Shown here one piece after another: positions 1 to 10,000 of a stretch of DNA of 39,539 bases (positions are counted from its first letter, which is position 1; every line of letters starts with the position of its first letter). The stretch is from a virus: IMG/VR virus record IMGVR_UViG_3300030106_005739, positions 1 through 39,539 of that record. One strand, written 5' to 3'. The translations under genes were made by a program, and so were the position numbers. The notes beneath the pieces are model-generated. The model saw only the letters and a list, made by a program, of their open reading frames with translations. It made no database searches and was not told the origin of the DNA.

Positions 1-346
1 GGGGGGTGCTCTGGGACCTCGCAGTCGCACAACACGACTGGCGAAATTACCATGGTGATCATCACGTTTAAGTTTGATGAAACCAAGTGGCAGCCCGTGT
101 TTACCCTGACGGGGCTGCAATCCGCAGCCAAGATAGACCTAATATTCCCATCTGAAAGAATAGCCTCCAGCAGCGTAATCTCCGCGAACTGCTATTCAGA
201 CGCGGCACACACAACGCCAAGTGTGACCGGAGAGTACATTAAGATCATCATGGATGGCTCTGGCGCAGTGGGAGACTATACCGAGTGGAACCTTTCAGAC
301 TGGAAGAGAGATCCCCTTTTCTTCCTTCCGTTTTACACCACGGATA
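1..346. repeat. Terminal direct repeat, left copy (identical to 39194-39539)
   Basis: Bases 1-346 recur exactly as bases 39194-39539; I checked the first and last bases and the alignment of the blocks between. The repeat lies inside one open reading frame, and the frame is kept across the join (39194 minus 37244 is 1950, divisible by 3). This indicates a circular map of 39,193 bp. An assembly overlap or a circularly permuted headful genome explains it better than natural terminal repeats, which rarely interrupt a gene. Confidence 0.95.
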
Positions 347-1056
347 CGGGGGTGCTGGGCTCGCTAGGCATTAGCGACGTGAAGCTCTTTGTCGGGGATG
401 CTGGCGGCTCTCCTGCGATTTACCCTGGCTTTTATGCTTGGGAGCAGATGGTCGCCACTGGCAGCATGAGGACTGAGGACAACGTTGCTGTCCCGGTTGA
501 CTGGGCCTACAAGGGGAATCCTGTCAGAATTGACAAGGGAACAAGGATTAAGACCCGGGGCCTTGTCTCTACGGTTCAGTCTAGAGGCCCTGGCGTTATG
601 GCGGACCTTTTGAATCCCAACTGGGACTTTGGGCTGTTTAACACCCTTGCGTCGGCAGACCTCAAGGGCTGGACTTCTCAGGTCATTGACTACACGGGCG
701 CAGGAGACAGCACGATAACTGAGCCAGAGTCCATTGTTGAAATCAGAAACAAGACGGGAATTAGAACAAGGGTTATGCCCTCTGGCGGAACCCTGACAAC
801 AAGGACTTTTAGCAGCACAGGGGCCTCTGGGACTGCCGTTCCGACATGGGCCAACACAAGCGCCGCAGGCAACCAGGGCAACTTCCTTATCGACGATGAA
901 GAGGTTAGCGAAATTGTTACGTCAGACAGCGTAAAGGGAGACCAAGTCGCCTATATGCTCTTTGGCCACATCCAGAACCGGGCCCAGGCTTTTGGCCTGG
1001 GCTCTGTACGGGTGCTGTTCCGCGCACTTGGGTTCTTGAGAAGGACGGGGAAGTAA
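1..1056 (+). CDS. Large tail hub-like structural protein, C-terminal part (begins at 37244)
   Basis: This is the 3' third of the gene that starts at 37244; codon 1 of the window is in frame with it. An internal Met at 52 is not a real start, since the frame is open from base 1 and across the join. The sequence is rich in Gly, Ser, Thr and aromatic residues, as in beta-structured virion proteins. It ends in a basic stretch (GFLRRTGK) and TAA at 1054-1056, one base before the next gene's ATG. The tight packing fits one late structural operon. Confidence 0.8.
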   Translation, partial: GGCSGTSQSHNTTGEITMVIITFKFDETKWQPVFTLTGLQSAAKIDLIFPSERIASSSVISANCYSDAAHTTPSVTGEYIKIIMDGSGAVGDYTEWNLSDWKRDPLFFLPFYTTDTGVLGSLGISDVKLFVGDAGGSPAIYPGFYAWEQMVATGSMRTEDNVAVPVDWAYKGNPVRIDKGTRIKTRGLVSTVQSRGPGVMADLLNPNWDFGLFNTLASADLKGWTSQVIDYTGAGDSTITEPESIVEIRNKTGIRTRVMPSGGTLTTRTFSSTGASGTAVPTWANTSAAGNQGNFLIDDEEVSEIVTSDSVKGDQVAYMLFGHIQNRAQAFGLGSVRVLFRALGFLRRTGK

Positions 1057-1057
1057 G

Positions 1058-1642
1058 ATGCCAAACGTAATCAACTTTCACCTGCCAGAGCCGTCGCCAG
1101 CGGAGGTAAAAAACAACGGCCTCCAAAAAGATGACAGGGACTTGCTATACAGTCTCGGCCTTACAACAGACGCCAGCCCAATCTCAGAGCCCCGAATAAC
1201 CAACAACAGGCTTACCCTTTCTTCTGGGGAGTTTGCAGGGGCTACGCTTACAAAATACAACACCGTAATTAAGGCGGCCACCGGGGCGTCCTTGATGAAC
1301 GGCAAGCTGACAATTACAGAAGACGCCGTTCTTGACGGCGTGGAGTTTGTTTCTTCTGAAAAAAACGAAGGCGCCCTTGTCCTGGTAAAGACCGGAGCGG
1401 TGGCCGTTTTTCGGAACTGCACCTTCTCGAAAGAAACAGATACCATCACAAACGGGACGGCTATTTCTGTAGAAGCAGGGGCAAAGGCCATTGTCACCGG
1501 ATGCGTCTTTCGGGGCGGCAACGCCGTTGATGTTCCAATTGCTAACGCCGCAGCGGCAGGCGATGTCCAGGTGGTCGCAAGCTACAACAAAACCGGGGTG
1601 GCTTTTGGGGGCACAGTAACCCTTACGGCGGTAATCGAATGA
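1058..1642 (+). CDS. Probable beta-helix tail-associated protein
   Basis: 194 residues, ATG 1058 just after the hub gene's stop. After a polar N-terminus of about 50 residues come regularly spaced short strands and turns: GEFAGATLTKYNTV, LDGVEFVSSEKN, AVFRNCTFSKET, AIVTGCVFRGGNAVDV. The alternation of hydrophobic residues with N/G turns is the pattern of right-handed parallel beta-helices such as tailspike or pectate-lyase folds. It is short for a spike, so it may be a trimeric fibre segment or adaptor. The fold is an inference from the pattern; the family is not recognised. Its end overlaps the next start (ATGA). Confidence 0.6.
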   Translation: MPNVINFHLPEPSPAEVKNNGLQKDDRDLLYSLGLTTDASPISEPRITNNRLTLSSGEFAGATLTKYNTVIKAATGASLMNGKLTITEDAVLDGVEFVSSEKNEGALVLVKTGAVAVFRNCTFSKETDTITNGTAISVEAGAKAIVTGCVFRGGNAVDVPIANAAAAGDVQVVASYNKTGVAFGGTVTLTAVIE

Positions 1643-2520
1643 GTTGGAAAAAGCACCCTAGGCACCTGACTGATGAGCAGTTTTCCGACTCCACCACGAT
1701 TGACGGAAACCGCCTAGACAATGCAATGTCTGACATTGTTCGGCGCTTCAACGCCGTCGAAAAGGGCGACATCGCCAACAGGTTTGTGCAAACGCAGTTT
1801 GTGGCGGGCTGGTCTCCTCAGCAGGCTAGCGTCTCTAAGCACAGGTGGCCGTGGCTTGATGCCCTAAACCTTTCAAGCGGCGCCAGCGTGGCCGGGTCAG
1901 AGCCAAGCTCTGTTAACAATAGGTTTAGGACCAAGGGCTATTACACCCTTGGCATGGACTCTTCCATGGACACGGGAAGCACCTGGTCATGGTCCACGTC
2001 TTACTATTTCCACAAGCCCGCAGTGATGACCGACTTCGTGCTGCTTTTGCAGATTGACCACCCGTCCGCAGCGGCGAGAGGGTACACAAACACCTTTAAG
2101 TACGGCAGCGCCTCGCCAGAGGGCGTTGCGGAGAATGACGGCAACAAGGACTTTGCTGTGGTCATCTCCGCTGACAGTCCATTTGCGCCAGAAGACCGCA
2201 CCCAGAACAACGTCCTTCTTAGCAGGGTGGGCTTTGACATGGCGAGGGAGTGGGTTAACGGAATCGCCTTTAACTCCACAATAACCGACATGTCCCCGAC
2301 AAACCCTCCATGGGCTGTTGCGGACACGGGCGGCCTGTGGGGCATGTGCTTGCCGCTTAGGGATATCAACATCCCCATACCAAGAGACACGAGGCTTAGG
2401 GTGGACATCGTTATCCCAAAGTACGCAGACGCCAACACTGGCGGCTGGGGACGAACAAGCCCTTGGGCGCAGCAAAGATTCGACATGACGATGACTGTTC
2501 TTGAGGAGTTAGAGCCTTGA
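1639..2520 (+). CDS. Structural protein, probably tail or spike component
   Basis: 293 residues, ATG 1639 overlapping the previous stop by four bases. The N-terminal 50 residues (DEQFSDSTTIDGNRLDNAMSD, then VRRFNAVEKGDI) look helical and would suit attachment to the tail. The rest is Trp- and aromatic-rich, with likely beta strands, and no catalytic motif that I recognise. It is followed by a structural gene starting inside its stop codon (TTGA), which implies coupled translation. Virion role is inferred from the neighbours. Confidence 0.6.
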   Translation: MSWKKHPRHLTDEQFSDSTTIDGNRLDNAMSDIVRRFNAVEKGDIANRFVQTQFVAGWSPQQASVSKHRWPWLDALNLSSGASVAGSEPSSVNNRFRTKGYYTLGMDSSMDTGSTWSWSTSYYFHKPAVMTDFVLLLQIDHPSAAARGYTNTFKYGSASPEGVAENDGNKDFAVVISADSPFAPEDRTQNNVLLSRVGFDMAREWVNGIAFNSTITDMSPTNPPWAVADTGGLWGMCLPLRDINIPIPRDTRLRVDIVIPKYADANTGGWGRTSPWAQQRFDMTMTVLEELEP

Positions 2521-4352
2521 GCAAGATTGACCGGAAAAGGCTTTCAAGGGGCGCGGGGCTCACTCCTGAGCACATCTTTGACCCCATTACCGATGGATCA
2601 TCGACGGGAGCGGCTTACCAGATTAACCAGGCCAACATCGAGCCCGACCAGCTTCAGACCCCGAACGCCCCTTTCCGGGTAAGCCTGCATATTCCCTACA
2701 TCGCTAGCGACATTTCTGATGACCCAGACCAGGCGCTTTTTGGCGTTCCGTTTACCCTTCCTCCGCTTCAGGAGTTTTTTAGCATATCCTCCGCGACCGC
2801 CACTGCGGGCTTCCTAAGAACGCCAGACGTGACCGACACCACTCCAAGGATTATCCTGGACGAGGTGTCTCTTTCTTTTGATCAGCGCGCGGAGGGCTGC
2901 GCTATCGCTGACCAGTTCTGGAATCAATCGGCCACGAACAGGACTGGGCAGGCGTCAGAGCAAGGAAAGATGTCTTTTGACGGCGCTTCGGATCTTAGCT
3001 TCCGAGTCTCAATCAGAGAAAAGACCCCGATGATGTTCACGGCAACAGCCTTCCCCTCGACCCACGACATTGAGTCGGTGGAGATCGGCAAAGAGGTCTT
3101 CGGCACAGACATCAGCAGCAACAGCTTTACTGGCGACTTCCTGCGAAACAACCCCTTTGTCACTACAGACATCAACAAGTCGATAAACCCCTACTCGACC
3201 TATATGTTTATCATTGATGTCAAAAACATCATGGACCCCACGCTTGCCAACAAGACGCTCTGCTTGCCGAGCGTCAACGTAAGCATGAGGTTTAGGCACC
3301 CGCTAGTGACCAAAGATACCGGGGCCACCATCCAGAACATCCCCACGGCCGCAACGCCCAACAATCAGGGAGTTCCTGCCAGCAGGGCGTCCAAGAGCAA
3401 AAGCATCACGATTACCGAGCCTGTTGCCGGAAACATCATTACAGCCGACGGCGCTGGCGGCGTCTCAAACGAGCTAGCGGCCATCGACAAGGTGTTTAAA
3501 GACGGCCTTAAGGGCGGCTATGACAGGCAGGGGATGCCCCCTGCCCTAGAAGAACTTCAAGACAGCGCAGGGTATGAGGTCATTGCCGTGCCCCTGTTTA
3601 ACAACAGGGTTAACGGCGGAGTTCTTGAAAACACCGTTAACGATGAGCCTTTCGCCTCTGGAACAAACACCACGGCCATTTGGGATAACAGAATTATCCC
3701 CTTGTCCCACCCGGTCACGGTCCATCATGTAATTTTGGCATGGAATTGGTCAGTGTTTTTTCCTTCTGACAACACCACGGTGCTGCCTGGGCCTGACGCC
3801 CAGCTAACGCCTAACACGTCTACGTTTACGGTGGAGACAGGCGTGGCGGCAGGCACCATGCTGCGCTCTGATGCCTACTCCTACAACCAGCTTGCTTATC
3901 TTTCGATCAACCAGCCAAGCGCGACGGCTAGCACGCCAGTCCCTCAGTCAACGTGGAGCGTTGGGGCTATCGACCGAATAAAATTCCGCGAGCAATCCCT
4001 TAAAAGAAAGGGCTCTAGCGGCTCATATGACCAGACGGGCCTTAATGCGTGGGACTGGGAGCTTCACCAAGTCCCCATTCTGGGCGGCGGCTCTCCGGCG
4101 GGTACGGGGTATTATGCCCAAGGTAAGCCTTTTTATCTTGGAAGAAACTGGAGCCTTAACGCAGCCAGAAACAATGTATATAACATTGGTGGAAGCTCGG
4201 TTGCTCCGCAAGACCCCGGATGCGAGCAGTTTATCGAGGTTCGCATGAAGATTGGCGACTCGGCAGGCCTCCAAGCCCTAACCACAAACTCATTGGTCTC
4301 CGGTTACGGAGGCCACTTTGTCTACATCATCTGCAAGAAACACCTGACGTAG
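2517..4352 (+). CDS. Large structural protein, tail or appendage, function unknown
   Basis: 611 residues. The start is TTG at 2517, overlapping the upstream TGA (2518-2520); a GAGGAG ribosome-binding site lies about eight bases before it, and the first in-frame Met is far inside the protein. Composition is Ser/Thr/Asn/Gly-rich with many aromatic residues and no membrane segment. It ends GYGGHFVYIICKKHLT. It has no motif I recognise. Its place between a tail protein and internal virion candidates suggests a fibre, spike or head-decoration role, but that is only context. Confidence 0.6.
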   Translation: MSKIDRKRLSRGAGLTPEHIFDPITDGSSTGAAYQINQANIEPDQLQTPNAPFRVSLHIPYIASDISDDPDQALFGVPFTLPPLQEFFSISSATATAGFLRTPDVTDTTPRIILDEVSLSFDQRAEGCAIADQFWNQSATNRTGQASEQGKMSFDGASDLSFRVSIREKTPMMFTATAFPSTHDIESVEIGKEVFGTDISSNSFTGDFLRNNPFVTTDINKSINPYSTYMFIIDVKNIMDPTLANKTLCLPSVNVSMRFRHPLVTKDTGATIQNIPTAATPNNQGVPASRASKSKSITITEPVAGNIITADGAGGVSNELAAIDKVFKDGLKGGYDRQGMPPALEELQDSAGYEVIAVPLFNNRVNGGVLENTVNDEPFASGTNTTAIWDNRIIPLSHPVTVHHVILAWNWSVFFPSDNTTVLPGPDAQLTPNTSTFTVETGVAAGTMLRSDAYSYNQLAYLSINQPSATASTPVPQSTWSVGAIDRIKFREQSLKRKGSSGSYDQTGLNAWDWELHQVPILGGGSPAGTGYYAQGKPFYLGRNWSLNAARNNVYNIGGSSVAPQDPGCEQFIEVRMKIGDSAGLQALTTNSLVSGYGGHFVYIICKKHLT

Positions 4353-4361
4353 GAACAGCTA

Positions 4362-4988
4362 ATGTCGGAAAAAGTAGTCAAGCAAACGGCAGCGCAGCAG
4401 GCGCTTTCTGGCATGCCCGCCATTTCTCAAGCGGTCGAAACAGCGGGCCAGCAGGCCGTTGAAACCGCGCGAGCGGCCCCTGGGATTCTCGGGTCTGCTC
4501 GACAGGCCGCTCTTCGTTCTACCGCCAGAGAGGCGGGTCGGTCTGCGGCCATGGGTCGGCAAGCGGGAGGCTGGGGCATGGGCTCTTCTATGCAGGCCCT
4601 GGCGGCTAACCTGGCTGGTCAGCAGGCCATGGCTGGCCAAAGGCTCCAGTTTGCAGAAGCAGACACGGCGGCCCGACAAGCCGCCGCGCAGGCCGGGCTT
4701 GACTACTCCATGTTCCAGGAGCAGAGGGCTGCTGACTCAGCAGCGGCTGTGGCTGACATTCCTATTCAAATGCTGAATTACGCGGGGCAGACGAAGAGCC
4801 CTCGCGCAAGGGTCGAGTTTGCCCTCTCCCAGGCACAGGCGGCGGCGACAGCGGCAGAGCAGGAGACGTGGATGGCCCAGGCGCTTCTGCACACGGGGTC
4901 CGGCGGCCCCGGCGCTCTCAGAAACATTATCCTTGGAAGAGGGTACGACACCAGCATTCCTGCCATAGCGGCTTACGTGTACGAGTAG
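4362..4988 (+). CDS. Ala/Gln-rich probable internal virion protein
   Basis: 208 residues, ATG 4362. The sequence is about one-quarter alanine with many Gln and Arg residues (TAAQQALSGMPAISQ, AREAGRSAAMGRQAGGWGMG) and is likely mostly helical. Small Ala/Gln-rich helical proteins commonly sit just before the large ejection proteins in short-tailed phages (T7 gp14-like position). The two following genes, 693 and 1058 residues, complete the pattern of three internal proteins. The role is inferred from order and composition, not from a recognised domain. Confidence 0.55.
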   Translation: MSEKVVKQTAAQQALSGMPAISQAVETAGQQAVETARAAPGILGSARQAALRSTAREAGRSAAMGRQAGGWGMGSSMQALAANLAGQQAMAGQRLQFAEADTAARQAAAQAGLDYSMFQEQRAADSAAAVADIPIQMLNYAGQTKSPRARVEFALSQAQAAATAAEQETWMAQALLHTGSGGPGALRNIILGRGYDTSIPAIAAYVYE

Positions 4989-4997
4989 GGGTTTTAA

Positions 4998-7079
4998 ATG
5001 GCAAGAGTCACATTTGGAGGGCCCACGCGGCGCAGGGAAAGAACCCGCATTCAGCCCAGCAGGCCCAGCCCCCAGAAGCGCCGAAACTGGTACGAAGACC
5101 CTGGTCAAATCCTGGGCTGGGTGCGCCTTGCAGAGGCCCTTGCGGCCCCTAAAGGCCTTATCGCTCGCGGCGTAAGGGCCGCGCAGCGTTGGCAGCTTGC
5201 TAGCGCCGCAGAGGACAGGAAGGAAGAGGCTTTAGCGGCAAAGAGAGAAGCGGAAGAGGTAGATGCTATGATCCAAGGGGGATTCCCCGAAGGGTCAAAC
5301 GAAGCCATGATTGCCAGGGAGGAGGCGCGAATTCGGGAGGCTCGCGGAGAGGCCGCAGCCCAGGACTTTAAAGCGTCGCCATACGCAACCAGGCTTGGCT
5401 TGCCCCCGCTGCCGCCGCCAGAAATTAACGTTGCGGTTGACCCTCTTTCTGGCCGAATCCTTAGCCCAGAAGAGCTTCGCTTGGGCGAAGAAGATTCCCT
5501 AATAAACACATGGGCCCCAAGCACGGGAATGATTCCCTGGCACCAAGAGGAAGCGCCCGCAGCACAAGCTCCGTTGCCAAAGGCTGGCTCCCTGCCGAAA
5601 GGATCAATAGGCGACATTGACGATGCCGAGCGATCTGGCATGTCTCCGCCTGAGCTTCTTGAGCAGTTTGGGGACGTTTACGCAAACACACTGCTTACCC
5701 GGCTAAAATACGACAGGTCCAGAGACAAGGCCATGCGGCACCTCCAGGAGGCTGGAATAGTTCTGCCGCCACAGGGGCAAGCCACCAAAGAGGCATCGCC
5801 GGAAACCCAAGAGCGCCCGTCTCCGTTTCCGGAGGTTGGAGACAGGCAAGCGGCCTTGGGCTACCGTGCGGCTAGAAGGGCTCAAGAAGAGTCACAGGCG
5901 GCAAAGGCCAAAGAGGTCGAGGACTACGCCGCTGACATGAGTCTCTCTACGATTGAAGAGGTCTACAAAGACTTCTCCAAGTTTGCGGGCGGGAAGAAAG
6001 GCCCCCTCGATGCTGAAGACTTTGCCGACTTCTACGAGCAGCTAAAGTTCATAACTGACCGAGACCCCGCCCTTGTCGAAGGCCTCTCCCTGGACCCCGT
6101 AGGGACAAAGCGTCAAATCCTCAAAGACGCCATGGCCTACTTTAAGTTCCTCAACATGGGCGGCGACCCGAAGGCCGCCGAGAGGCGGGCAAATCAAGAC
6201 AAAAACCTTAGACTCAGGAACGAGGCGCTGGAGGCCAGGGCAAAGAAAAGAGCAGCCGATGCCGAAAAGGCAAACCGCGCCCCAGGCCCGCCAGTCTCCA
6301 GGGACCTTCCGGCAGGGGCGCCAGACTGGAGAACAGACCTACAGAATTGGGCGAAGTGGAGGGATGATGGACATGGGGACACTTATGACCTCTTCGACGT
6401 CCCAGCTTACTTAGTGAGCACAGAAGGGCGCTCTGGCGATGCAATTAACGAGGCAAGAAAGAACCTCATATCCTTCCTGGAAGGGGAAGACGGGTGGGGC
6501 AAGCCCAAGGGCAGGTGGACCACTCGCCAGAGAAAGATCTTCGAGAATGAAGCAAAGAGGCTCAGGAGCTACGGCCCCAGCCTAGATAGAGAGCCGCAGG
6601 TCGGAGGCGGGCAACCCCTAGGCGCCGAGCGGGATGGCGATCTCTTCTATTGGAGTGTGGACGGAAGGGGCAGAAAGGGAACGCTAGCGGACGTTGTAAG
6701 GGGCAAGATCTTTACCGACGCCGAAGTGATAGACATGATGGTCGAAGATGGAGACACAAGGGAAGATGCAAAAAAAGCAGTCGAAGAGGCAAGGAAGGCC
6801 AAGAAGTCTAAGACAACCCAGAGAACAAAGAACGCATGGTCTGTGATCCAAGACTTTAGCGTGGCCGATCTCCAAGGCAACAAAAGCGATGTAGAAGCCA
6901 GGCTCGATACCGGCTTCTTTGGAAGAAACAAGTGGGACAGGCTTACCGATTCAAAAACCCAGACGAAGATCCGAGAAGCGATTAGCGAAATCTTGGCCGC
7001 AGAGGAGGTGGAGGACGTGCCTCAGGCCTGGATAAACATCGCCAACAAGATTAAAGCCCTTGGAATCCGTGGTCTTTAA
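4998..7079 (+). CDS. Large charged protein, probable internal virion or ejection protein
   Basis: 693 residues, ATG 4998. The N-terminus is very basic (MARVTFGGPTRRRERTR). Residues about 60-120 are Ala/Glu/Arg-rich and likely helical. A proline-rich stretch (LPPLPPPEI) lies near residue 135. The remainder is strongly charged with many Lys/Glu pairs and no catalytic signature seen. Its stop TAA (7077-7079) abuts the ATG of the next gene. The start region shares 16 bases, TTTAAATGGCAAGAGT, with the next gene's start, giving both the same MARVT beginning. The virion role is inferred from size, charge and position. Confidence 0.55.
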   Translation: MARVTFGGPTRRRERTRIQPSRPSPQKRRNWYEDPGQILGWVRLAEALAAPKGLIARGVRAAQRWQLASAAEDRKEEALAAKREAEEVDAMIQGGFPEGSNEAMIAREEARIREARGEAAAQDFKASPYATRLGLPPLPPPEINVAVDPLSGRILSPEELRLGEEDSLINTWAPSTGMIPWHQEEAPAAQAPLPKAGSLPKGSIGDIDDAERSGMSPPELLEQFGDVYANTLLTRLKYDRSRDKAMRHLQEAGIVLPPQGQATKEASPETQERPSPFPEVGDRQAALGYRAARRAQEESQAAKAKEVEDYAADMSLSTIEEVYKDFSKFAGGKKGPLDAEDFADFYEQLKFITDRDPALVEGLSLDPVGTKRQILKDAMAYFKFLNMGGDPKAAERRANQDKNLRLRNEALEARAKKRAADAEKANRAPGPPVSRDLPAGAPDWRTDLQNWAKWRDDGHGDTYDLFDVPAYLVSTEGRSGDAINEARKNLISFLEGEDGWGKPKGRWTTRQRKIFENEAKRLRSYGPSLDREPQVGGGQPLGAERDGDLFYWSVDGRGRKGTLADVVRGKIFTDAEVIDMMVEDGDTREDAKKAVEEARKAKKSKTTQRTKNAWSVIQDFSVADLQGNKSDVEARLDTGFFGRNKWDRLTDSKTQTKIREAISEILAAEEVEDVPQAWINIANKIKALGIRGL

Positions 7080-10000
7080 ATGGCAAGAGTGACCCCACAG
7101 CAACAAGCAATGCTCGATGCCGCCCGTCAGTTGATGGAGGAAGAGCAGGTTGACGATGCCCCCTTAAGGGAGAGGCTCTTCTATCTAGGGGCACACCCCG
7201 AAATGGGGGGTGCGCCAGGAACGCCTTTCCAGCCACAGGCCAGGGTGTATCCAGAACCCCCTCCCCCGCCAACAGAGGATTACGTCTACGAGATGGAGCC
7301 TCTGGTTATCGAAGACACGAGGCCAAAATACACTCCCGCATACGGCCCTTCGCCGTCGTGGGAGAGAGCAAGGGAGCGGGCCAGAGAGTCCGAAGGAGGC
7401 CTTAGCTCTGTCGCTGACTTTGCTGGAGGCTTTGTAAGGGGCGCTGGCTCCGAAGCTGCCGGGATGATTGAGTCCCAGGTCATGGGCGGCCTGGGCGTTG
7501 TTGACCCCGAGTTCGACCAGATGGCCAAGGACTGGCGGCAGGAAACAGAACAGCAGGAAGAGGAACTCCAGTCGCTGCTGGCAGGAGACCCAGAGCTTTT
7601 AGACAGCATGCAAAGAGAGGCCAAGGACCTCTGGTCGTCCATTACGGGCATTGCAGCGCCAGCCCCTAGCCCAGAAGACACGCCCCAGAAAGACCCGACA
7701 GCCAGAAGCATCAGAAGGGCACCGCCAACGCCACCGGAAAAAACCGGAGAGCAAATGGGCGAGCAGATGCTTCGCAGCATCCTGGTTGACCAGGGCATCA
7801 TGTTTTCGGACCTTCGGGACTACGGCCAAGCCTACCCCTTGGCAACCTTGTTGACTCTTAGCCCCGCAGCACTTGAGAAGATAGCTAAGCTCCCAGGGAT
7901 GTCCAAGAAGGCAGTTGTGGAGGCCCAGGAAAGACTCAAAAAGCTCCTGGAAAACCGAAGCGCCAAACAGGCAGATGAGCTTGCAAAGAGAACCGAAAAG
8001 GCCCTGATGGAGGCCAAGGACAAGGAGGGCCTAGAGCAGGCCTTTAGGCAGATTGAGGAGAACGACGGCATCTCGATGCTAAAAGCGCGCTCCGCCTCCA
8101 CATCTCCGTCTTTCGAGTCGGAGTTCAACCTCCTTGTGGACAACACTCCCTACACTGGCCCTGCCCTTGTTGGCGCCGCCAATCAGGCAGAAACAAAAAG
8201 GCTTCGCGAGCTATTTGGGCTGCCCAATAGGACGGGCAAGAAGGGCGAGTCCATGGACCAGGCCCTGGAAAACGCAAAGCTCCTGCTTGTCACAGAGGGT
8301 GCTGATGTAGTTCCAAAAATGGAGCTACAAGCGTTCTTGGACGCAGCCAGAAAGGGAGAGCACATCCTGACGGCAGACCAGCAGTTTGCTGGCCTGCTCT
8401 ACGTTAAAGCCATTGGGAAGCAGAAAGATAAAATCTTGGATGACCTTTCCAAGACCCCTGCGATTAATTTGAGAGAGCGCAAACGACTGGACGACAAGAT
8501 GTCTGTCCTTCTTGCAACCCAAGAAGAAGTTATGGAGGCGCTTGAGGAAAGCGGCTCTGCCTGGGGAAGGGCTGGCCGAGGCCGCCAGATGTTCCTTGAG
8601 ATGTTTGATGAGATTACAGAGAGCAAAATCATCAAGCTGGCCGAGTCACAGCTAGGAAGGGACCTCAGTCTCAAAGAAGCCGACAGCCTTAAAAAGAGGT
8701 TCAACAAGGCCAACAAGCAAAAGAAAAAAGCAAAGAAGGCCATCGAGAAGGCCGACGAAAGGCTTGAAGAACTTAAGCAGGCCGAAGAGGAGCTTAACAA
8801 GGCGCTTCCTGGGGCGGATAGGCGGAAGAAGCAGAAGGCTAGGGCAGCAATCAACAAAGAGAGGAAGAAGGTCCAGACTGTAAAGGCCAAAGCCTCTCAA
8901 AAAGCCGCTGAAGCATCGGCGGCAGAGCTATTTGCTGCACAGCCTTGGTGGTGGCGATGGGGCCAGAAAGTCACCGGCACATCGAGAGCCCTTCAGGCCT
9001 CTATGGATGCCAGCGCCGCTGGGCGGCAGGCAGTCCAGATGTTTAAAGAACATCCATGGCTGTCCTTGCAGGCGTTCAAGAAGGCGGCAAGAGCAACATG
9101 GGACCCTGCCTATGCTACAATTTTGCAAGAAGAGCTTTTGACCTCTGACTATGCCAAATACGCAGACAGGGCTGGGCTGTACATTGCAGACGTGCAGGGC
9201 GTAAGGGGCATGTCTGGAAGGTCTGGCGCTTTGACCGCTGGAGAGGAGGCGTTTGTTAACAACGCCGTTGGCGACATTCCTGTTGTCGGCGGCATGCTTG
9301 ACGACGCGCTTCAGATGTCTGAGCGGAATTACTCCACAATGCTGAATCAGATCAGAGCCTCGGTGTTTGACAAGTGGACGAGGCTAGACGGCGAAGGCCT
9401 TTTAAGTGCAGCAAACTATATGGGCGACGCCGTAGAGGACGCTGGCGGGGTTCTTCGAGTCTCTCCAGAAGACGCTCAAAAACTTGCAAGAATCATCAAC
9501 TACAGCACCGGAAGAGGAGACCTGTCCTGGGTTGGTCCCAAGGGAAAAAGGGCGCTGTCTACCATATTCTTTGCGCCAAGGTTTGCAGCGTCTAGGTTTC
9601 AGTCCCCAATCAGAGACACCATTGACATTGTTTCCGCTGCTGGCAACGCCGTGGCTGGGCAGCCCCTTTCTGCTGCCCAGAAGATTCAGCTACGAAGATA
9701 CGCCAAGCAGTTGGGGGCAAACCTGACTATCAACTCCTCCGTGGCGATGGCTACGTCAGACGCAGGCTGGGAAGAGGGGATGGCCGGCTTCTTTGATTCG
9801 TCAGACCCAGGGTTTCTTTCTGTTGTAATCAGAAACCGAGACACTGAAAGGATTATCGACACGTCTGGCGGCATAGCGTCTACATGGAGGTACCTGCCTG
9901 GGCTGTGGGACCTGTTTGTGGAAGAGGGCGAGGCTGAAAGCCCAAGGATAGACAGGCTAATATCCAACAAGGTTGTTGGCCCGATTGCCCTGATTGGCAA

